Assembly (NCBI GenBank): GCA_964585545.1
Contig: CAZPDT010000015.1
Location: 1-64,000, forward strand
DNA from: Brumimicrobium sp964585545
Lineage (GTDB): Bacteria; Bacteroidota; Bacteroidia; Flavobacteriales_D; Crocinitomicaceae
Direction: 5' to 3'
Length of the DNA stretch: 64,000 nucleotides
Below are positions 1-8,885 of this stretch, piece by piece. The notes below the pieces were generated by a model that saw only the letters and a program-made list of their open reading frames with translations, was not told where the DNA came from and ran no database searches. The translations under genes were made by a program, and so were the position numbers. Position 1 is the first letter of the stretch. Each line of letters starts with the position of its first letter.

Positions 1-52
1 AGGACATCAGGTTTTCATCCTGGAAACAGGAGTTCGATTCTCCTATGGGCTA
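1..52 (+). tRNA. tRNA-Glu (UUC), 5' part cut by window edge
   Basis: The window opens inside a tRNA. The anticodon stem TCAGG/CCTGG encloses the 7-base loop TTTTCAT (12-18), giving anticodon TTC (14-16), so the tRNA reads glutamate codons. A T-arm AGGAG-TTCGATT-CTCCT follows, then the 3' acceptor strand ATGGGCT and discriminator A at 52. CCA is not encoded. The D-arm and 5' acceptor strand lie upstream of the window. rpsT begins 27 bases downstream on the same strand. Confidence 0.93.
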
Positions 53-79
53 CTTGTAAACAGTTTAATAAATAAAGTT

Positions 80-331
80 ATGGCAAATCATAAATCATCT
101 ATTAAAAGAGTTCGCTCAGATAGAAAGAAGACAATTATCAATAAGTACCAGCACAAAACAACACGTAATGCAATACGCAAGTTGCGTGCTACTGAAGACA
201 AGAAGGAAGCAGAGAAGCAATTTCCTCTTGTTGTTAGCATGATTGATAAGATTGCTAAGAAAAACATTATACATAAGAAAAAGGCAGCCAATCTAAAATC
301 TGGCCTAGCGATGCATATTGCACAACTATAA
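80..331 (+). CDS. rpsT: 30S ribosomal protein S20
   Basis: S20 is a primary 16S rRNA-binding protein of the small ribosomal subunit. The 83-residue product has the usual family length, opens with MANHKSSIKRVR, and is a lysine/arginine-rich, all-helical sequence. The C-terminal part, with KKAANLKSGLA, matches the conserved S20 tail. The ATG at 80 is the only sensible start. The gene follows tRNA-Glu directly and is closed by a clear hairpin terminator at 351-386, so it may be read through from the tRNA or transcribed alone. An opposite-strand open frame over the same bases is a shadow of this gene. Confidence 0.97.
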   Translation: MANHKSSIKRVRSDRKKTIINKYQHKTTRNAIRKLRATEDKKEAEKQFPLVVSMIDKIAKKNIIHKKKAANLKSGLAMHIAQL

Positions 332-350
332 GCAAAACACATTTTTTTAT

Positions 351-386
351 AAAAAGGGAAATTCGAAATCGAGTTTCCCTTTTTTT
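351..386 (+). terminator. Rho-independent terminator after rpsT
   Basis: AAAAAGGGAAA and TTTCCCTTTTT form an 11-base inverted repeat around a short loop that ends in a T-run, 20 bases past the rpsT stop. Confidence 0.85.
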
Positions 387-402
387 ATAAACTTTTTATC
401 CC

Positions 403-450
403 TTAACCCGAACTATTCGTAATGAAAAGCTAAAATGGCAATAGCTTTGG
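403..450 (+). repeat. Dispersed intergenic repeat, copy A (short form)
   Basis: The copy begins TTAACCCGAACTATT and continues CGTAATGAAAAGCTAAAATG. The same two blocks recur at 26568-26652, where 37 extra bases separate them. The rest of the 387-520 spacer is AT-rich and holds the hemE promoter candidate. Confidence 0.8.
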
Positions 451-507
451 AATAGAAAATGTATAAATAGTTTAGGTTAAAATTACGACATATCAAGAAC
501 CAATCAC

Positions 508-515
508 TATATTTG
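508..515 (+). promoter_or_regulatory. Candidate -7 box (TATATTTG) for hemE
   Basis: TATATTTG matches the Bacteroidota -7 consensus TAnnTTTG. It ends 5 bases before the hemE ATG, so a transcript from it would have almost no leader. No convincing -33 TTG box is seen. This is a motif match only. Confidence 0.4.
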
Positions 516-520
516 TTCTT

Positions 521-1555
521 ATGAATTACAAAAATGATTTGCTTTTAAGAGCAGCCCATGGAAAGGCCATCGAAAGATACCCAGTTTGGCTAATGCGACA
601 AGCTGGTAGAATTCTTCCCGAGTACAGGGCAGTGAGAAATTCTTTGAGTGGATTTAAGGAATTGGTTGAAACACCAAAATTAGCCGCTGAGGTTACTGTG
701 CAGCCTGTCGACTTGCTTGATGTGGATGCAGCCATCATATTTTCCGACATTCTTGTTGTTCCCGAAGCAATGGGCTTAACCTATCAAATGGTTGAAAAAG
801 TAGGTCCTCACTTTGAGAAAACTTTTAAATCAGAACAAGACCTGGAGAGATATGCCCAATCCGATTTTCAAATTGAAGAGCGTATGGGATATGTAAAAGA
901 AGCCATTGAAATCACAAAAAAAGAATTAAACAATCGGGTGCCATTAATTGGTTTTGCAGGTGCTCCGTGGACGATATTTTGCTATATGGTTGAAGGTGGC
1001 GGTTCAAAAACTTTTTCTAAAGCAAGGAAAATGTTATACCAAAACCCAACTTTGGCACACGAGTTGTTAAAACGTATCACAGATGTGACAATCCGTTATT
1101 TGAAAATGCAAATTAAAGGCGGTGCCGATCTCGTTCAGGTCTTTGATTCTTGGGCGGGAATACTAGGAGAAGCTCAATACTATGAGTTTGGACTAAAATA
1201 CATGAACCAGATTGCTGAAGCAATTCATGAAGTTCCTGTAACCCTTTTTGCAAAAGGTGCGTATACATCGCTAAAAGATATGGCACATTCCAATTGTGAA
1301 ACCATTGGTTTAGACTGGAATATGAATATTAGAGAGGCCAGAGCTTTATTTGGCGAAAAGAAAACTTTGCAAGGAAATTTAGACCCTTGCGTTTTATATG
1401 CAGATCACAAAAATATCGAAATGCATACCAAAACAATGTTAGATAGTTTTAAAAGTAAAAGACATATTGTAAATTTGGGCCATGGGGTTTATCCTGATAT
1501 GGAACCAGAAAAAGTAAAAACTTTTATTAAAACCGTAAAGAATTATGAAATTTAA
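521..1555 (+). CDS. hemE: Uroporphyrinogen decarboxylase
   Basis: The enzyme removes four carboxyl groups from uroporphyrinogen III to give coproporphyrinogen III in cytoplasmic heme synthesis. The 344-residue product has the family's usual length. It carries the signature RQAGRILPEYR (residues 26-36), the DAAIIFSDIL segment with the conserved aspartate near residue 76, and GAPWTIFCYMVEGGGSK near 147-163. The ATG at 521 matches the usual N-terminus. No other heme gene is adjacent. The 3' end overlaps the next gene, an OmpA-family protein, by 11 bases in another frame, which suggests translational coupling of two functionally unrelated products. Confidence 0.97.
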   Translation: MNYKNDLLLRAAHGKAIERYPVWLMRQAGRILPEYRAVRNSLSGFKELVETPKLAAEVTVQPVDLLDVDAAIIFSDILVVPEAMGLTYQMVEKVGPHFEKTFKSEQDLERYAQSDFQIEERMGYVKEAIEITKKELNNRVPLIGFAGAPWTIFCYMVEGGGSKTFSKARKMLYQNPTLAHELLKRITDVTIRYLKMQIKGGADLVQVFDSWAGILGEAQYYEFGLKYMNQIAEAIHEVPVTLFAKGAYTSLKDMAHSNCETIGLDWNMNIREARALFGEKKTLQGNLDPCVLYADHKNIEMHTKTMLDSFKSKRHIVNLGHGVYPDMEPEKVKTFIKTVKNYEI

Positions 1556-2729
1556 GAGCAAAAGATTCAATCGTGTAATTTCTACACTTCCTATATTGCT
1601 GCTTACTTTATCAGTAGCCGCTCAGGAAGGAGAAAACCTAGTCCCCAATCCAAGTTTTGAAAATGCACAAAGTAGAAAGTTAAGACGTGTAGGAGACATA
1701 AAAAGAGCTGAAGCATGGACTTCTGCTTCTGGTAACAGAGCCGATTTATTTTCAGCAGATGCAAAAATGCCCGATGTAATGACTCCAGATAACATCTATG
1801 GAACAGAAGAAGCTAAAGATGGGATCAATTATGCAGGAATAATTACTTACTCTTATCGAGAAAAGGAAAACAGAACTTATCTTCAAGCACAACTTAATGC
1901 ACCCTTGAAAAAAGGAATGCGTTATAAAGTACAATTCTATGCTTCTTTAGCAGAACTCGCAAAATATTCCAGTAATCGTTTGGGAGCAGTGTTTTCTAAA
2001 AGACCAGTAGGAACAGACAATAAAGTTCCTGCAATTATCCTTGACAAGACCGATGTTGAGCATCCCAAGAAAAAAATGATTGACGGAATGTACGGTTGGG
2101 ACTTAATTTGTGGAGAATTTGTTGCAGAAGGAAAAGAAAAATACATTACCATTGGTAACTTTTCTAATGAAAAAGACATTTCTACCGAACGCAACAGAAA
2201 GCCAAGGAATGTGAGAGGAAAACAAATTATTGCGGCTTATTATTATATTGATGACGTTTCTGTTCAACTCTTAGGACCAAACGAAGAATGTAATTGCAAC
2301 TATCCCGATGAAGCAAAAACACAAACATATACACTTTATCAACGTTCTCCACAGATAACTAAAGACAACACGCTTGCAGAAAACATCCAAGAATACAATA
2401 TATTTTATGGAACAGGTCGGTATGATGTACGTAAAGATGGGAAGCAAACACTTGATCAATTGGTTAAGCTTTTAAATGAAAATCCAAGTTTATCACTTCA
2501 AATAACTGGTCATTCTGATAATGAAGAAGCGGAAAGTCCAGAAGATAAAGTGGTTTCTCAAAGAAGAGCTGAGTGGATTAAAGAGTTGTTGACGAAAGAA
2601 GGTATCGACAAAGGACGTTTGATAACGAAAGATGCAAAAAACAGCACCCCATCTCAATATATTACCGATGAAGATACGGACGAGTTAAAAGCAGCTAAAA
2701 ACAGAAGAGTTTCGTTTAAAGCAATTTAA
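1545..2729 (+). CDS. OmpA-family outer-membrane/peptidoglycan-binding protein
   Basis: The 394-residue product has a cleavable-looking signal peptide (residues 1-26, hydrophobic stretch ISTLPILLLTLSVAA). The middle begins NLVPNPSFE and resembles the galactose-binding-like modules common in Bacteroidota surface proteins; this part is inference. The C-terminus (about 290-394) is an OmpA-type domain, with ITGHSDNEEA and later RRVSF, the segments that bind diaminopimelate of peptidoglycan. It probably links the outer membrane to the wall. It starts inside the end of hemE. Its stop codon (2727-2729) lies within a copy of a dispersed repeat (2726-2747). Confidence 0.88.
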   Translation: MKFKSKRFNRVISTLPILLLTLSVAAQEGENLVPNPSFENAQSRKLRRVGDIKRAEAWTSASGNRADLFSADAKMPDVMTPDNIYGTEEAKDGINYAGIITYSYREKENRTYLQAQLNAPLKKGMRYKVQFYASLAELAKYSSNRLGAVFSKRPVGTDNKVPAIILDKTDVEHPKKKMIDGMYGWDLICGEFVAEGKEKYITIGNFSNEKDISTERNRKPRNVRGKQIIAAYYYIDDVSVQLLGPNEECNCNYPDEAKTQTYTLYQRSPQITKDNTLAENIQEYNIFYGTGRYDVRKDGKQTLDQLVKLLNENPSLSLQITGHSDNEEAESPEDKVVSQRRAEWIKELLTKEGIDKGRLITKDAKNSTPSQYITDEDTDELKAAKNRRVSFKAI

Positions 2730-2747
2730 TCCGAATTATTCATGAAT
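2726..2747 (+). repeat. Stop-codon-associated dispersed repeat
   Basis: TTAATCCGAATTATTCATG contains the TAA stop of the OmpA-family gene. It is close to copies at 403, 26568, 28217, 34560, 45580 and, inverted, at 20798, 48803 and 49058. Confidence 0.65.
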
Positions 2748-2774
2748 CAATTATGATTTTTAAATATATTCTAC

Positions 2775-2810
2775 AAAAATGCACTCTTTTTTAAAGGGTG
2801 CATTTTTTTT
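2775..2810. terminator. Bidirectional terminator between convergent genes
   Basis: AAAAATGCACTC and GGGTGCATTTTT form a stem of about ten base pairs, with A/T-runs on both sides. It sits between the OmpA-family gene (plus) and the HD-domain gene (minus) and can serve both. Confidence 0.82.
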
Positions 2811-2824
2811 GAGTATCGGTTTGT

Positions 2825-3463
2825 TCACTTCCATTCTTTATAAAATTGATCCAAGAAGTTTTCCATAAAATCCGTTCGCTCTTCTGCAATTTTTTTTGCT
2901 GTATTCGTGTGCATTCGATCTTTTAACAAAAGTAGCTTTTCATAAAAATGATTGATGGTGTGACTTTTATTCTTGACATAATTTTCAACTGACTGATTTT
3001 TTTGGGGTGGTAATTTAGGGTCATAAATAGGATATCCCACAGATCCACCATAAGCAAAAGTTCGAGCAATTCCAATCGCTCCAATAGCATCAATTCGGTC
3101 GGCATCTTGAACAATTTTACCTTCTAAAGTTATCATTTTATCTGCTTCCCCACTTCCTTTAAAGGAGACATTTTTCACAATCCTCGAAACGTGATCTCTC
3201 GTTTCTTTATTTACATCAAGCGACAAAAGAATTTCATTTGACAACGTTGCCCCTAAATCAAAATCTCCACCATTAAATTTATGGTCTGAAATATCGTGAA
3301 GCAAAGCTGCCAATTCAATAATTAAAGGGTCTCCTCCCTCTTCTTTTTGAATCTGTAAGGCCATTGTACGTACCCGATCAATATGATACCAGTCATGTCC
3401 AGTAGCTTCATTTTCAAACTTTCGTTTAATTATTTCTTCAATTTCTTGAATTACTAACGCCAT
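2825..3463 (-). CDS. HD-domain phosphohydrolase
   Basis: The 212-residue product belongs to the HD superfamily of metal-dependent phosphohydrolases. The metal-binding pattern is visible: a histidine near residue 27 (HDWYHIDRV), the HD pair in LLHDISD (56-57), and the later aspartates in QDADRIDAIGAIG (about 117-129). This arrangement is that of the YedJ/PgpH-like single-domain hydrolases. The substrate cannot be told from sequence; nucleotides are most likely. The gene stands alone between a terminator and the divergent acs gene. Confidence 0.85.
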   Translation of the reverse strand: MALVIQEIEEIIKRKFENEATGHDWYHIDRVRTMALQIQKEEGGDPLIIELAALLHDISDHKFNGGDFDLGATLSNEILLSLDVNKETRDHVSRIVKNVSFKGSGEADKMITLEGKIVQDADRIDAIGAIGIARTFAYGGSVGYPIYDPKLPPQKNQSVENYVKNKSHTINHFYEKLLLLKDRMHTNTAKKIAEERTDFMENFLDQFYKEWK

Positions 3464-3553
3464 TTGCTTATTTTAGATTACTTCATTTCAAGAGTTGTAA
3501 AACAGATTCTTGAATTGAATTTATAAATTTAATACAGTTCTTAAAAATACAGC

Positions 3554-5458
3554 ATGAAATATATAGTAAATAATCTTCCCGAATATTTTAAATACCAAGA
3601 AATTGCATTAAATGATCCAGAAAGGTTTTGGGGCGAGATTGCGGAAAGTTTCATATGGACAAAAAAATGGGATAAAGTGCTTAATGCTGACATGCACAAG
3701 GCTGATATCAAATGGTTTGAAGGTGGTCAATTGAACATTACGGAAAATTGTATCGATCGACATTTAGAAAAACGTGGGAATCAAACTGCAATTATATTTG
3801 AACCCAACAATCCTGAAGAAAAAGAACAGTATATTACCTATCGCAAACTGTATGAGGAGGTCAATAAAATTGCAAATGTGCTAAAAGCAAAAGGTATTCA
3901 AAAGGGAGATCGGGTCTGTATTTATCTTCCCATGATTCCAGAATTGGCATACACCATGTTGGCGTGTGCTCGAATTGGCGCAATCCATTCGGTTATTTTT
4001 GCTGGTTATTCATCCAAAGCAATTGCTTCAAGAGCAAATGATGCTTCATGTAAAATGCTTATCTGTGCTGATGGATCATATCGTGGAAAAAAGGAAATTA
4101 ACTTAAAGAATATTGTAGATAAAGCTTTAAACGATTGTCCTACAGTTGAAAAAGTATTGGTTGTTAAGAGAACAAATTGCGAAATCACAATGCAATCTGA
4201 GAGAGATGAATTCTTGGCCGATTTAATTAAGAATTCCAGCAAAGATTGTCCTCCTGAAATTATGGGTTCCGAAGATCCTTTGTATATTTTATACACCTCA
4301 GGTTCTACAGGTCAACCCAAGGGTATGGTACACACCACTGCTGGTTATATGGTTTATGTCGCACATACTTTTGCCAATGTATTTCAATATAAAAAGGGGG
4401 ATATTTATTGGTGCACCGCAGATATTGGCTGGGTTACAGGTCATTCCTATATCCTTTACGGTCCATTATTGAATGGAGCTACCACAATTATCTTTGAAGG
4501 TGTCCCCTCCTATCCAGCATATGATCGATTTTGGGAAATTGTTGAGAAATACAAAGTGAATCAATTTTATACTGCTCCAACTGCAATTCGTTCTTTAGCA
4601 AAACAGGATTTAGAATATGTGGAAAAACATGATTTATCTTCGTTAAAAGTTTTAGGTACTGTTGGCGAACCTATAAATGATGAAGCATGGAGATGGTATC
4701 ACAAAAATATTGGTAAAGAGCGCTGTCCGATTGTCGACACGTGGTGGCAGACAGAAAATGGGGGAATTTTGATTTCTCCTATTCCTTTCACCACACCTAC
4801 AAAAGCAACTTTTGCTACATTTCCGTTATTGGGGATTCAACCTGCCTTAATGAGTGCCGAAGGCAAGGAACAGGAAGGCAATTTAGTAGAAGGAAGCTTG
4901 TGTATTAAAAAGCCATGGCCTGGAATTGCCCGAACGATTTGGAACAATCACCAGCGTTATGTTGAAACTTATTTCACCACTTTTCCAGGATATTATTTTT
5001 CCGGTGATGGTGCACTTCGCGATCCTGCAGGATATTATCGAATTACAGGAAGAGTCGATGATGTAATTATTGTATCGGGACATAACTTAGGAACGGCTCC
5101 TATCGAAAATGTAATTAATGAACATCCTTTAATCAGCGAGTCAGCAATTGTGGGGTATCCACATAACGTAAAGGGCAATGCGCTTTTCGCTTTTGTATCA
5201 TTAAAAAGAAAAGTCTCTGACAAAAGGAAGTCAGATCTTAAAGAAGAAATCAATAATTCAATTGCTGAGGAAGTCGGTCCAATTGCTAAATTGTCTAAAA
5301 TTCAATTTACAAAGAGTTTACCTAAAACGCGTTCGGGTAAAATCATGCGGAGAATTTTACGGAAGATTGCTTCAAATGAGATAGAGAACATGGGCGATAC
5401 ATCTACATTGCTAAATCCAGAGGCCGTTCAGGATATTATTGATGAGCGAGAGGGATAG
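3554..5458 (+). CDS. acs: Acetyl-CoA synthetase (acetate-CoA ligase)
   Basis: The enzyme activates acetate with ATP and CoA through an acetyl-AMP intermediate, feeding the TCA cycle. The 634-residue protein has the N-terminal ACAS domain (WTKKWDKVLNADMHKADIKW), the AMP-binding P-loop YTSGSTGQPKG near residues 246-256, the WWQTENGG motif, and the C-terminal PKTRSGKIMRR, whose lysine 596 is the site acetylated by Pat/AcuA-type enzymes in other species. Length is close to other Acs proteins (about 650). It is monocistronic. The downstream region 5459-5905 has no intact gene, only a decayed remnant. Confidence 0.95.
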   Translation: MKYIVNNLPEYFKYQEIALNDPERFWGEIAESFIWTKKWDKVLNADMHKADIKWFEGGQLNITENCIDRHLEKRGNQTAIIFEPNNPEEKEQYITYRKLYEEVNKIANVLKAKGIQKGDRVCIYLPMIPELAYTMLACARIGAIHSVIFAGYSSKAIASRANDASCKMLICADGSYRGKKEINLKNIVDKALNDCPTVEKVLVVKRTNCEITMQSERDEFLADLIKNSSKDCPPEIMGSEDPLYILYTSGSTGQPKGMVHTTAGYMVYVAHTFANVFQYKKGDIYWCTADIGWVTGHSYILYGPLLNGATTIIFEGVPSYPAYDRFWEIVEKYKVNQFYTAPTAIRSLAKQDLEYVEKHDLSSLKVLGTVGEPINDEAWRWYHKNIGKERCPIVDTWWQTENGGILISPIPFTTPTKATFATFPLLGIQPALMSAEGKEQEGNLVEGSLCIKKPWPGIARTIWNNHQRYVETYFTTFPGYYFSGDGALRDPAGYYRITGRVDDVIIVSGHNLGTAPIENVINEHPLISESAIVGYPHNVKGNALFAFVSLKRKVSDKRKSDLKEEINNSIAEEVGPIAKLSKIQFTKSLPKTRSGKIMRRILRKIASNEIENMGDTSTLLNPEAVQDIIDEREG

Positions 5459-5520
5459 GCTTTTATTCCTGTCTAGATAATAATTTTATAGAATACAATT
5501 CATACTTATTCTCTCTCATT

Positions 5521-5727
5521 CTATTTTGTCAAAGTGATATTTGTAAGATCATGAATTGTCCAATTTTTATATTCATAGTTATTATTCGTGAAAAAATAAA
5601 TGAACTTTTTGTCACTAGAAATATTATCTGAAAGCTGACTGGGAGACTCAAAGTCCCTTAAACTTTCCCATATCGCAATATCTAAACTTCCATCCCCATT
5701 AATATCCCAAATCCAACTATTTCTAAT
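5521..5727 (-). pseudogene. Remnant of a secreted calcium-binding/FG-GAP-type gene
   Basis: On the minus strand 68 codons are open from 5727 to a TAG at 5521-5523, with a TAA directly upstream (5728-5730) and no usable start codon. The translation contains WDINGDGSLDIAIWE, the D-x-N-G-D-G calcium loop followed by LDI that is typical of FG-GAP/VCBS repeats, then an aromatic-rich tail ending NWTIHDLTNITLTK. It looks like the C-terminal end of a lost extracellular protein. The 178 bases upstream (5728-5905) show no coding sign, only a partial match (5740-5765) to 49041-49066. Confidence 0.6.
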
Positions 5728-5905
5728 TTATATAAATGTAAAATCAAAAGAAATCTCATGAATACATTTAGGGGAATTCTAAAAATTGCTTTCTTTTAAA
5801 AACAATATGAATGAATAATAATGTGGGGTAATAGACTGTCGGAAAGAAAGGAATTATCAAATGAATCCATTTCCTTAACTCTTAAATGTATAGTTCGCTT
5901 ATTTC

Positions 5906-7357
5906 TTATCCGATCACTGGTGTTACAAGGTTCTGAATAATCTCTACTAATCCTGAAGGGAACATTCCTGCCCAGAAAAGGAAGATGAACAAAACAATGA
6001 GAACAATTCCTCCGAAAACCGAAGCACCAACTGGAGATGTATCTTTATTTTCTGATGTTACTTTGTCCTTATCGGCGAATAAAGCTACAACTACGCGTAA
6101 ATAGTAAAACAATCCGATGGTACTTGAAACAATTAAAACAATAACCAGTGTCCAAAGAGATGCGCCAACTCCTGAGAGCAATAAATAGAACTTTCCGAGA
6201 AATCCTGCAGTTAGTGGAATACCTGCCAATGACAATAACACACCTGCAAATAAAGCTGCAATCCATGGTTTTTTCCAAAACAAGCCTTTATAATCATCAA
6301 TATTTAGGAGTTCTCCGTCTTTATTTGCGAGGTAACCAATAATTCCAAAGGCTGCTGTCATACTGATAAAGTAAGCCACTAAATAATAGGCTACTGCCTC
6401 AACTCCAGCCTGACTCGAAGCAAGCAGAGCAACGACCATATACCCCAAATGTCCAATTGAAGAATAAGCCAATAAGCGTTTTACATTATTTTGCTTGAGC
6501 GCCAACCAGTTTCCTATAAGCATCGATGCAATTGCAAAAACAGCAAATGTTACCCAAACACCGTTATGAACTTCTCCATTTACATCAATAAAGAGACGAA
6601 TTAAGAAAGCCATAACACTTCCTTTTGAAATGGTAGCAACAAAGGTTGATACTGGCGCTGGTGCACCTGCATAAATATCGGGTGTCCACATGTGAAAAGG
6701 CACCAAAGCCAGCTTAAATCCAAGGCCTACAATAACGAGAGCCATACCAGAGACAAACAAAACATTTGTTGCATCGGCACCTGCGGCTGTCAGCATAGCA
6801 CTGAGTTCCATTTCTCCGGTTTGTGCATAAATAAGAGCAAATCCAAACAGTAAAATCGAAGAAGAAACCCCTGCCATTATTAAATATTTTATTGCTGCTT
6901 CAATAGCAAAAGGTGATTTTTTAAGGTAACCAATCATGGCGTATAGCGAAACACTCATTACCTCTAATGAAAGGAAGAACGCAACAAAATGATTGCTTAT
7001 TGTCATGGCAATCGCACCAAAAGAAGCAATAAGTAACAAAACATAATATTCTCCTTTCTTAATCTTTCCTTGACTTTTTAAGTAAGGATAAGAAAATACA
7101 AGAATAAAGAATGTTGCAAGAAGAACAAGTCCTGTAAAGAAGGTACTAAAGCCATCTACTACAAACAATGTTGTAACGCTTTCTCCATGGGTAGGCAAAC
7201 AAAATAGCGAACCAAAAGCAAGTGCTGTTCCTATTAAAGACAAGATATAGGTAAAAAGATGGTTCCTTTTAATCGCAATAGACAACATTACAACTATTGC
7301 AGCAGCGCCTAAGATCATCAAAGGCAATAATAAATATAGATTTTCAGAATTTAACAT
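5906..7357 (-). CDS. nuoN: NADH-quinone oxidoreductase subunit N
   Basis: NuoN is one of three antiporter-like, proton-pumping membrane subunits of complex I. The 483-residue product is almost entirely transmembrane (about 14 helices). It has the family's conserved lysine/histidine-bearing helices, for example LALVPFHMWTPDIYAGAP and the RLLAYSSIGHLGYM segment. It is the last gene of the nuo operon, and its start overlaps the end of nuoM by 14 bases. No strong terminator was found after its stop. Confidence 0.96.
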   Translation of the reverse strand: MLNSENLYLLLPLMILGAAAIVVMLSIAIKRNHLFTYILSLIGTALAFGSLFCLPTHGESVTTLFVVDGFSTFFTGLVLLATFFILVFSYPYLKSQGKIKKGEYYVLLLIASFGAIAMTISNHFVAFFLSLEVMSVSLYAMIGYLKKSPFAIEAAIKYLIMAGVSSSILLFGFALIYAQTGEMELSAMLTAAGADATNVLFVSGMALVIVGLGFKLALVPFHMWTPDIYAGAPAPVSTFVATISKGSVMAFLIRLFIDVNGEVHNGVWVTFAVFAIASMLIGNWLALKQNNVKRLLAYSSIGHLGYMVVALLASSQAGVEAVAYYLVAYFISMTAAFGIIGYLANKDGELLNIDDYKGLFWKKPWIAALFAGVLLSLAGIPLTAGFLGKFYLLLSGVGASLWTLVIVLIVSSTIGLFYYLRVVVALFADKDKVTSENKDTSPVGASVFGGIVLIVLFIFLFWAGMFPSGLVEIIQNLVTPVIG

Positions 7358-8885
7358 TTTCAGTATCTTGTTTATTGTCGTTCAACATGCTTGAATTTAC
7401 ATTCACTTGATTTTCTATTGTATTAATCATTGGCTTTGCCGTACTAATGACCTTTTGAGGGAAAAGTCCCAACCAAAAAATAGCAACAATCAAACAGCCC
7501 ATAATAAAGTATTCTCGAAAGGAAAAATCAACCAGTTTTTCTTGATTCGAATTGTTCTTTCCATAAAATATTTTTTGAAGAATAACCAAGGAATAAATCA
7601 TGGCAGAAATCAATCCCAATGTTGCTAAAACCGACCACAAAATAGAAACCTGGAAAACTCCTGCAAGAATTAAAAATTCAGCAATAAAATTTCCCAATCC
7701 CGGTAAACCTAAAGAAGCCATGACAAAGATAACGGTGATTCCACCCATACCTGGCATTTGTTTCCAAAATTGTCCCATTTTATCCATATTGCGGATACCT
7801 GTTCTTTCTCGAATTGCTCCAGCAATAATAAACAATGCACTAATACTGATTCCGTGAACCACCATTTCCATCACCGTACCTTGGTAAGCAAGGGTATTAA
7901 ACGAGAAAACTCCAATTACAATAAAGCCCATATGACTCAAACTTGAGAATGCAATTAAGCGTTTAAAATCAGTTTGAGCAAAAGCCATTTTAGCACCGTA
8001 AAGAATACCAGCGACACCCAAAATCATCATCAGGGGAGCAATTGTTTGAGAAGCTTCGGGGAATAAAGGCAATACAAAGCGCAACAATCCATAAGCTGCT
8101 GTTTTGGTCATTAAACCTGCAACGATAACACTTCCCGCAGTTGGGGAATGGGTATAAGCATCAGGCAACCAACTATGGAATGGGAAAGCGGGCAATTTAA
8201 CCAAAAAGGCAATTAAGAAGCCACACATTAACCAAAAAGCCAGTGATGCTGACATTGATGTGCCAACTAAAGCTGAATAATCAAAAGTAAATTCTCCAGT
8301 ATTGCTTCCATGAACAAAGTAAAGTCCAAGAATAGCCAACAACATAAAGAGTCCACTTAATTGGGTAAACAAAAAGAATTTAATGCCTGCATGCTTTCGC
8401 TTTTCATAGCCCCAAATGACAAGGACAAAGAACATCGGAATCAACATTATTTCCCAAAAGAAATAGAACAGTAATAAATCCATGGAAAGAAAAACTCCAA
8501 TAATTCCTGCCAATAGCCAAAGAATATTAAAATAATAGAAACCTATCCTTTTCTGAATCTCCTTCCAAGAAGTTAGCACGGCCAAAGCGCCTACAAAAAG
8601 CGTTAGCGCCACCATAATTAAACTCAATCCATCGAGAGCCAAGTGAAAACTTGCGCCCCATTGCGGAATCCAATTGATTTTTAAATCAATAAGCCAAGTT
8701 GTTTCATTTTCACCAATTTGAGCTATACCATTCGGGTGGTTGATCCAAATACCAATTACCAAGAATAAATCAATCATTACTGTGGCAAATGCCATCCATT
8801 TACTGGCATTAATACTCCACTTGCTAATCAACCAAGAAAGTGCTCCACCGAGCATTAAAATGATTATGAGGTCTAAAAGTATCAT
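7344..8885 (-). CDS. nuoM: NADH-quinone oxidoreductase subunit M
   Basis: This is a proton-pumping antiporter-like subunit of complex I. The 513-residue, about 14-helix protein shows the hallmark segments FFFWEIMLIPMFFVLVIWG, LPAFPFHSWLPDAYTHSP and RLIAFSSLSHMGFIVIG. It overlaps nuoL by 4 bases (8882-8885) and nuoN by 14, so the three large pump subunits are translationally coupled. The C-terminal 30 residues, after the last helix, form a polar asparagine-rich tail. Confidence 0.97.
   Translation of the reverse strand: MILLDLIIILMLGGALSWLISKWSINASKWMAFATVMIDLFLVIGIWINHPNGIAQIGENETTWLIDLKINWIPQWGASFHLALDGLSLIMVALTLFVGALAVLTSWKEIQKRIGFYYFNILWLLAGIIGVFLSMDLLLFYFFWEIMLIPMFFVLVIWGYEKRKHAGIKFFLFTQLSGLFMLLAILGLYFVHGSNTGEFTFDYSALVGTSMSASLAFWLMCGFLIAFLVKLPAFPFHSWLPDAYTHSPTAGSVIVAGLMTKTAAYGLLRFVLPLFPEASQTIAPLMMILGVAGILYGAKMAFAQTDFKRLIAFSSLSHMGFIVIGVFSFNTLAYQGTVMEMVVHGISISALFIIAGAIRERTGIRNMDKMGQFWKQMPGMGGITVIFVMASLGLPGLGNFIAEFLILAGVFQVSILWSVLATLGLISAMIYSLVILQKIFYGKNNSNQEKLVDFSFREYFIMGCLIVAIFWLGLFPQKVISTAKPMINTIENQVNVNSSMLNDNKQDTENVKF

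Noticed and set aside
88..342. 84-residue antisense frame over rpsT
   Set aside because: Exact shadow of the ribosomal protein gene.
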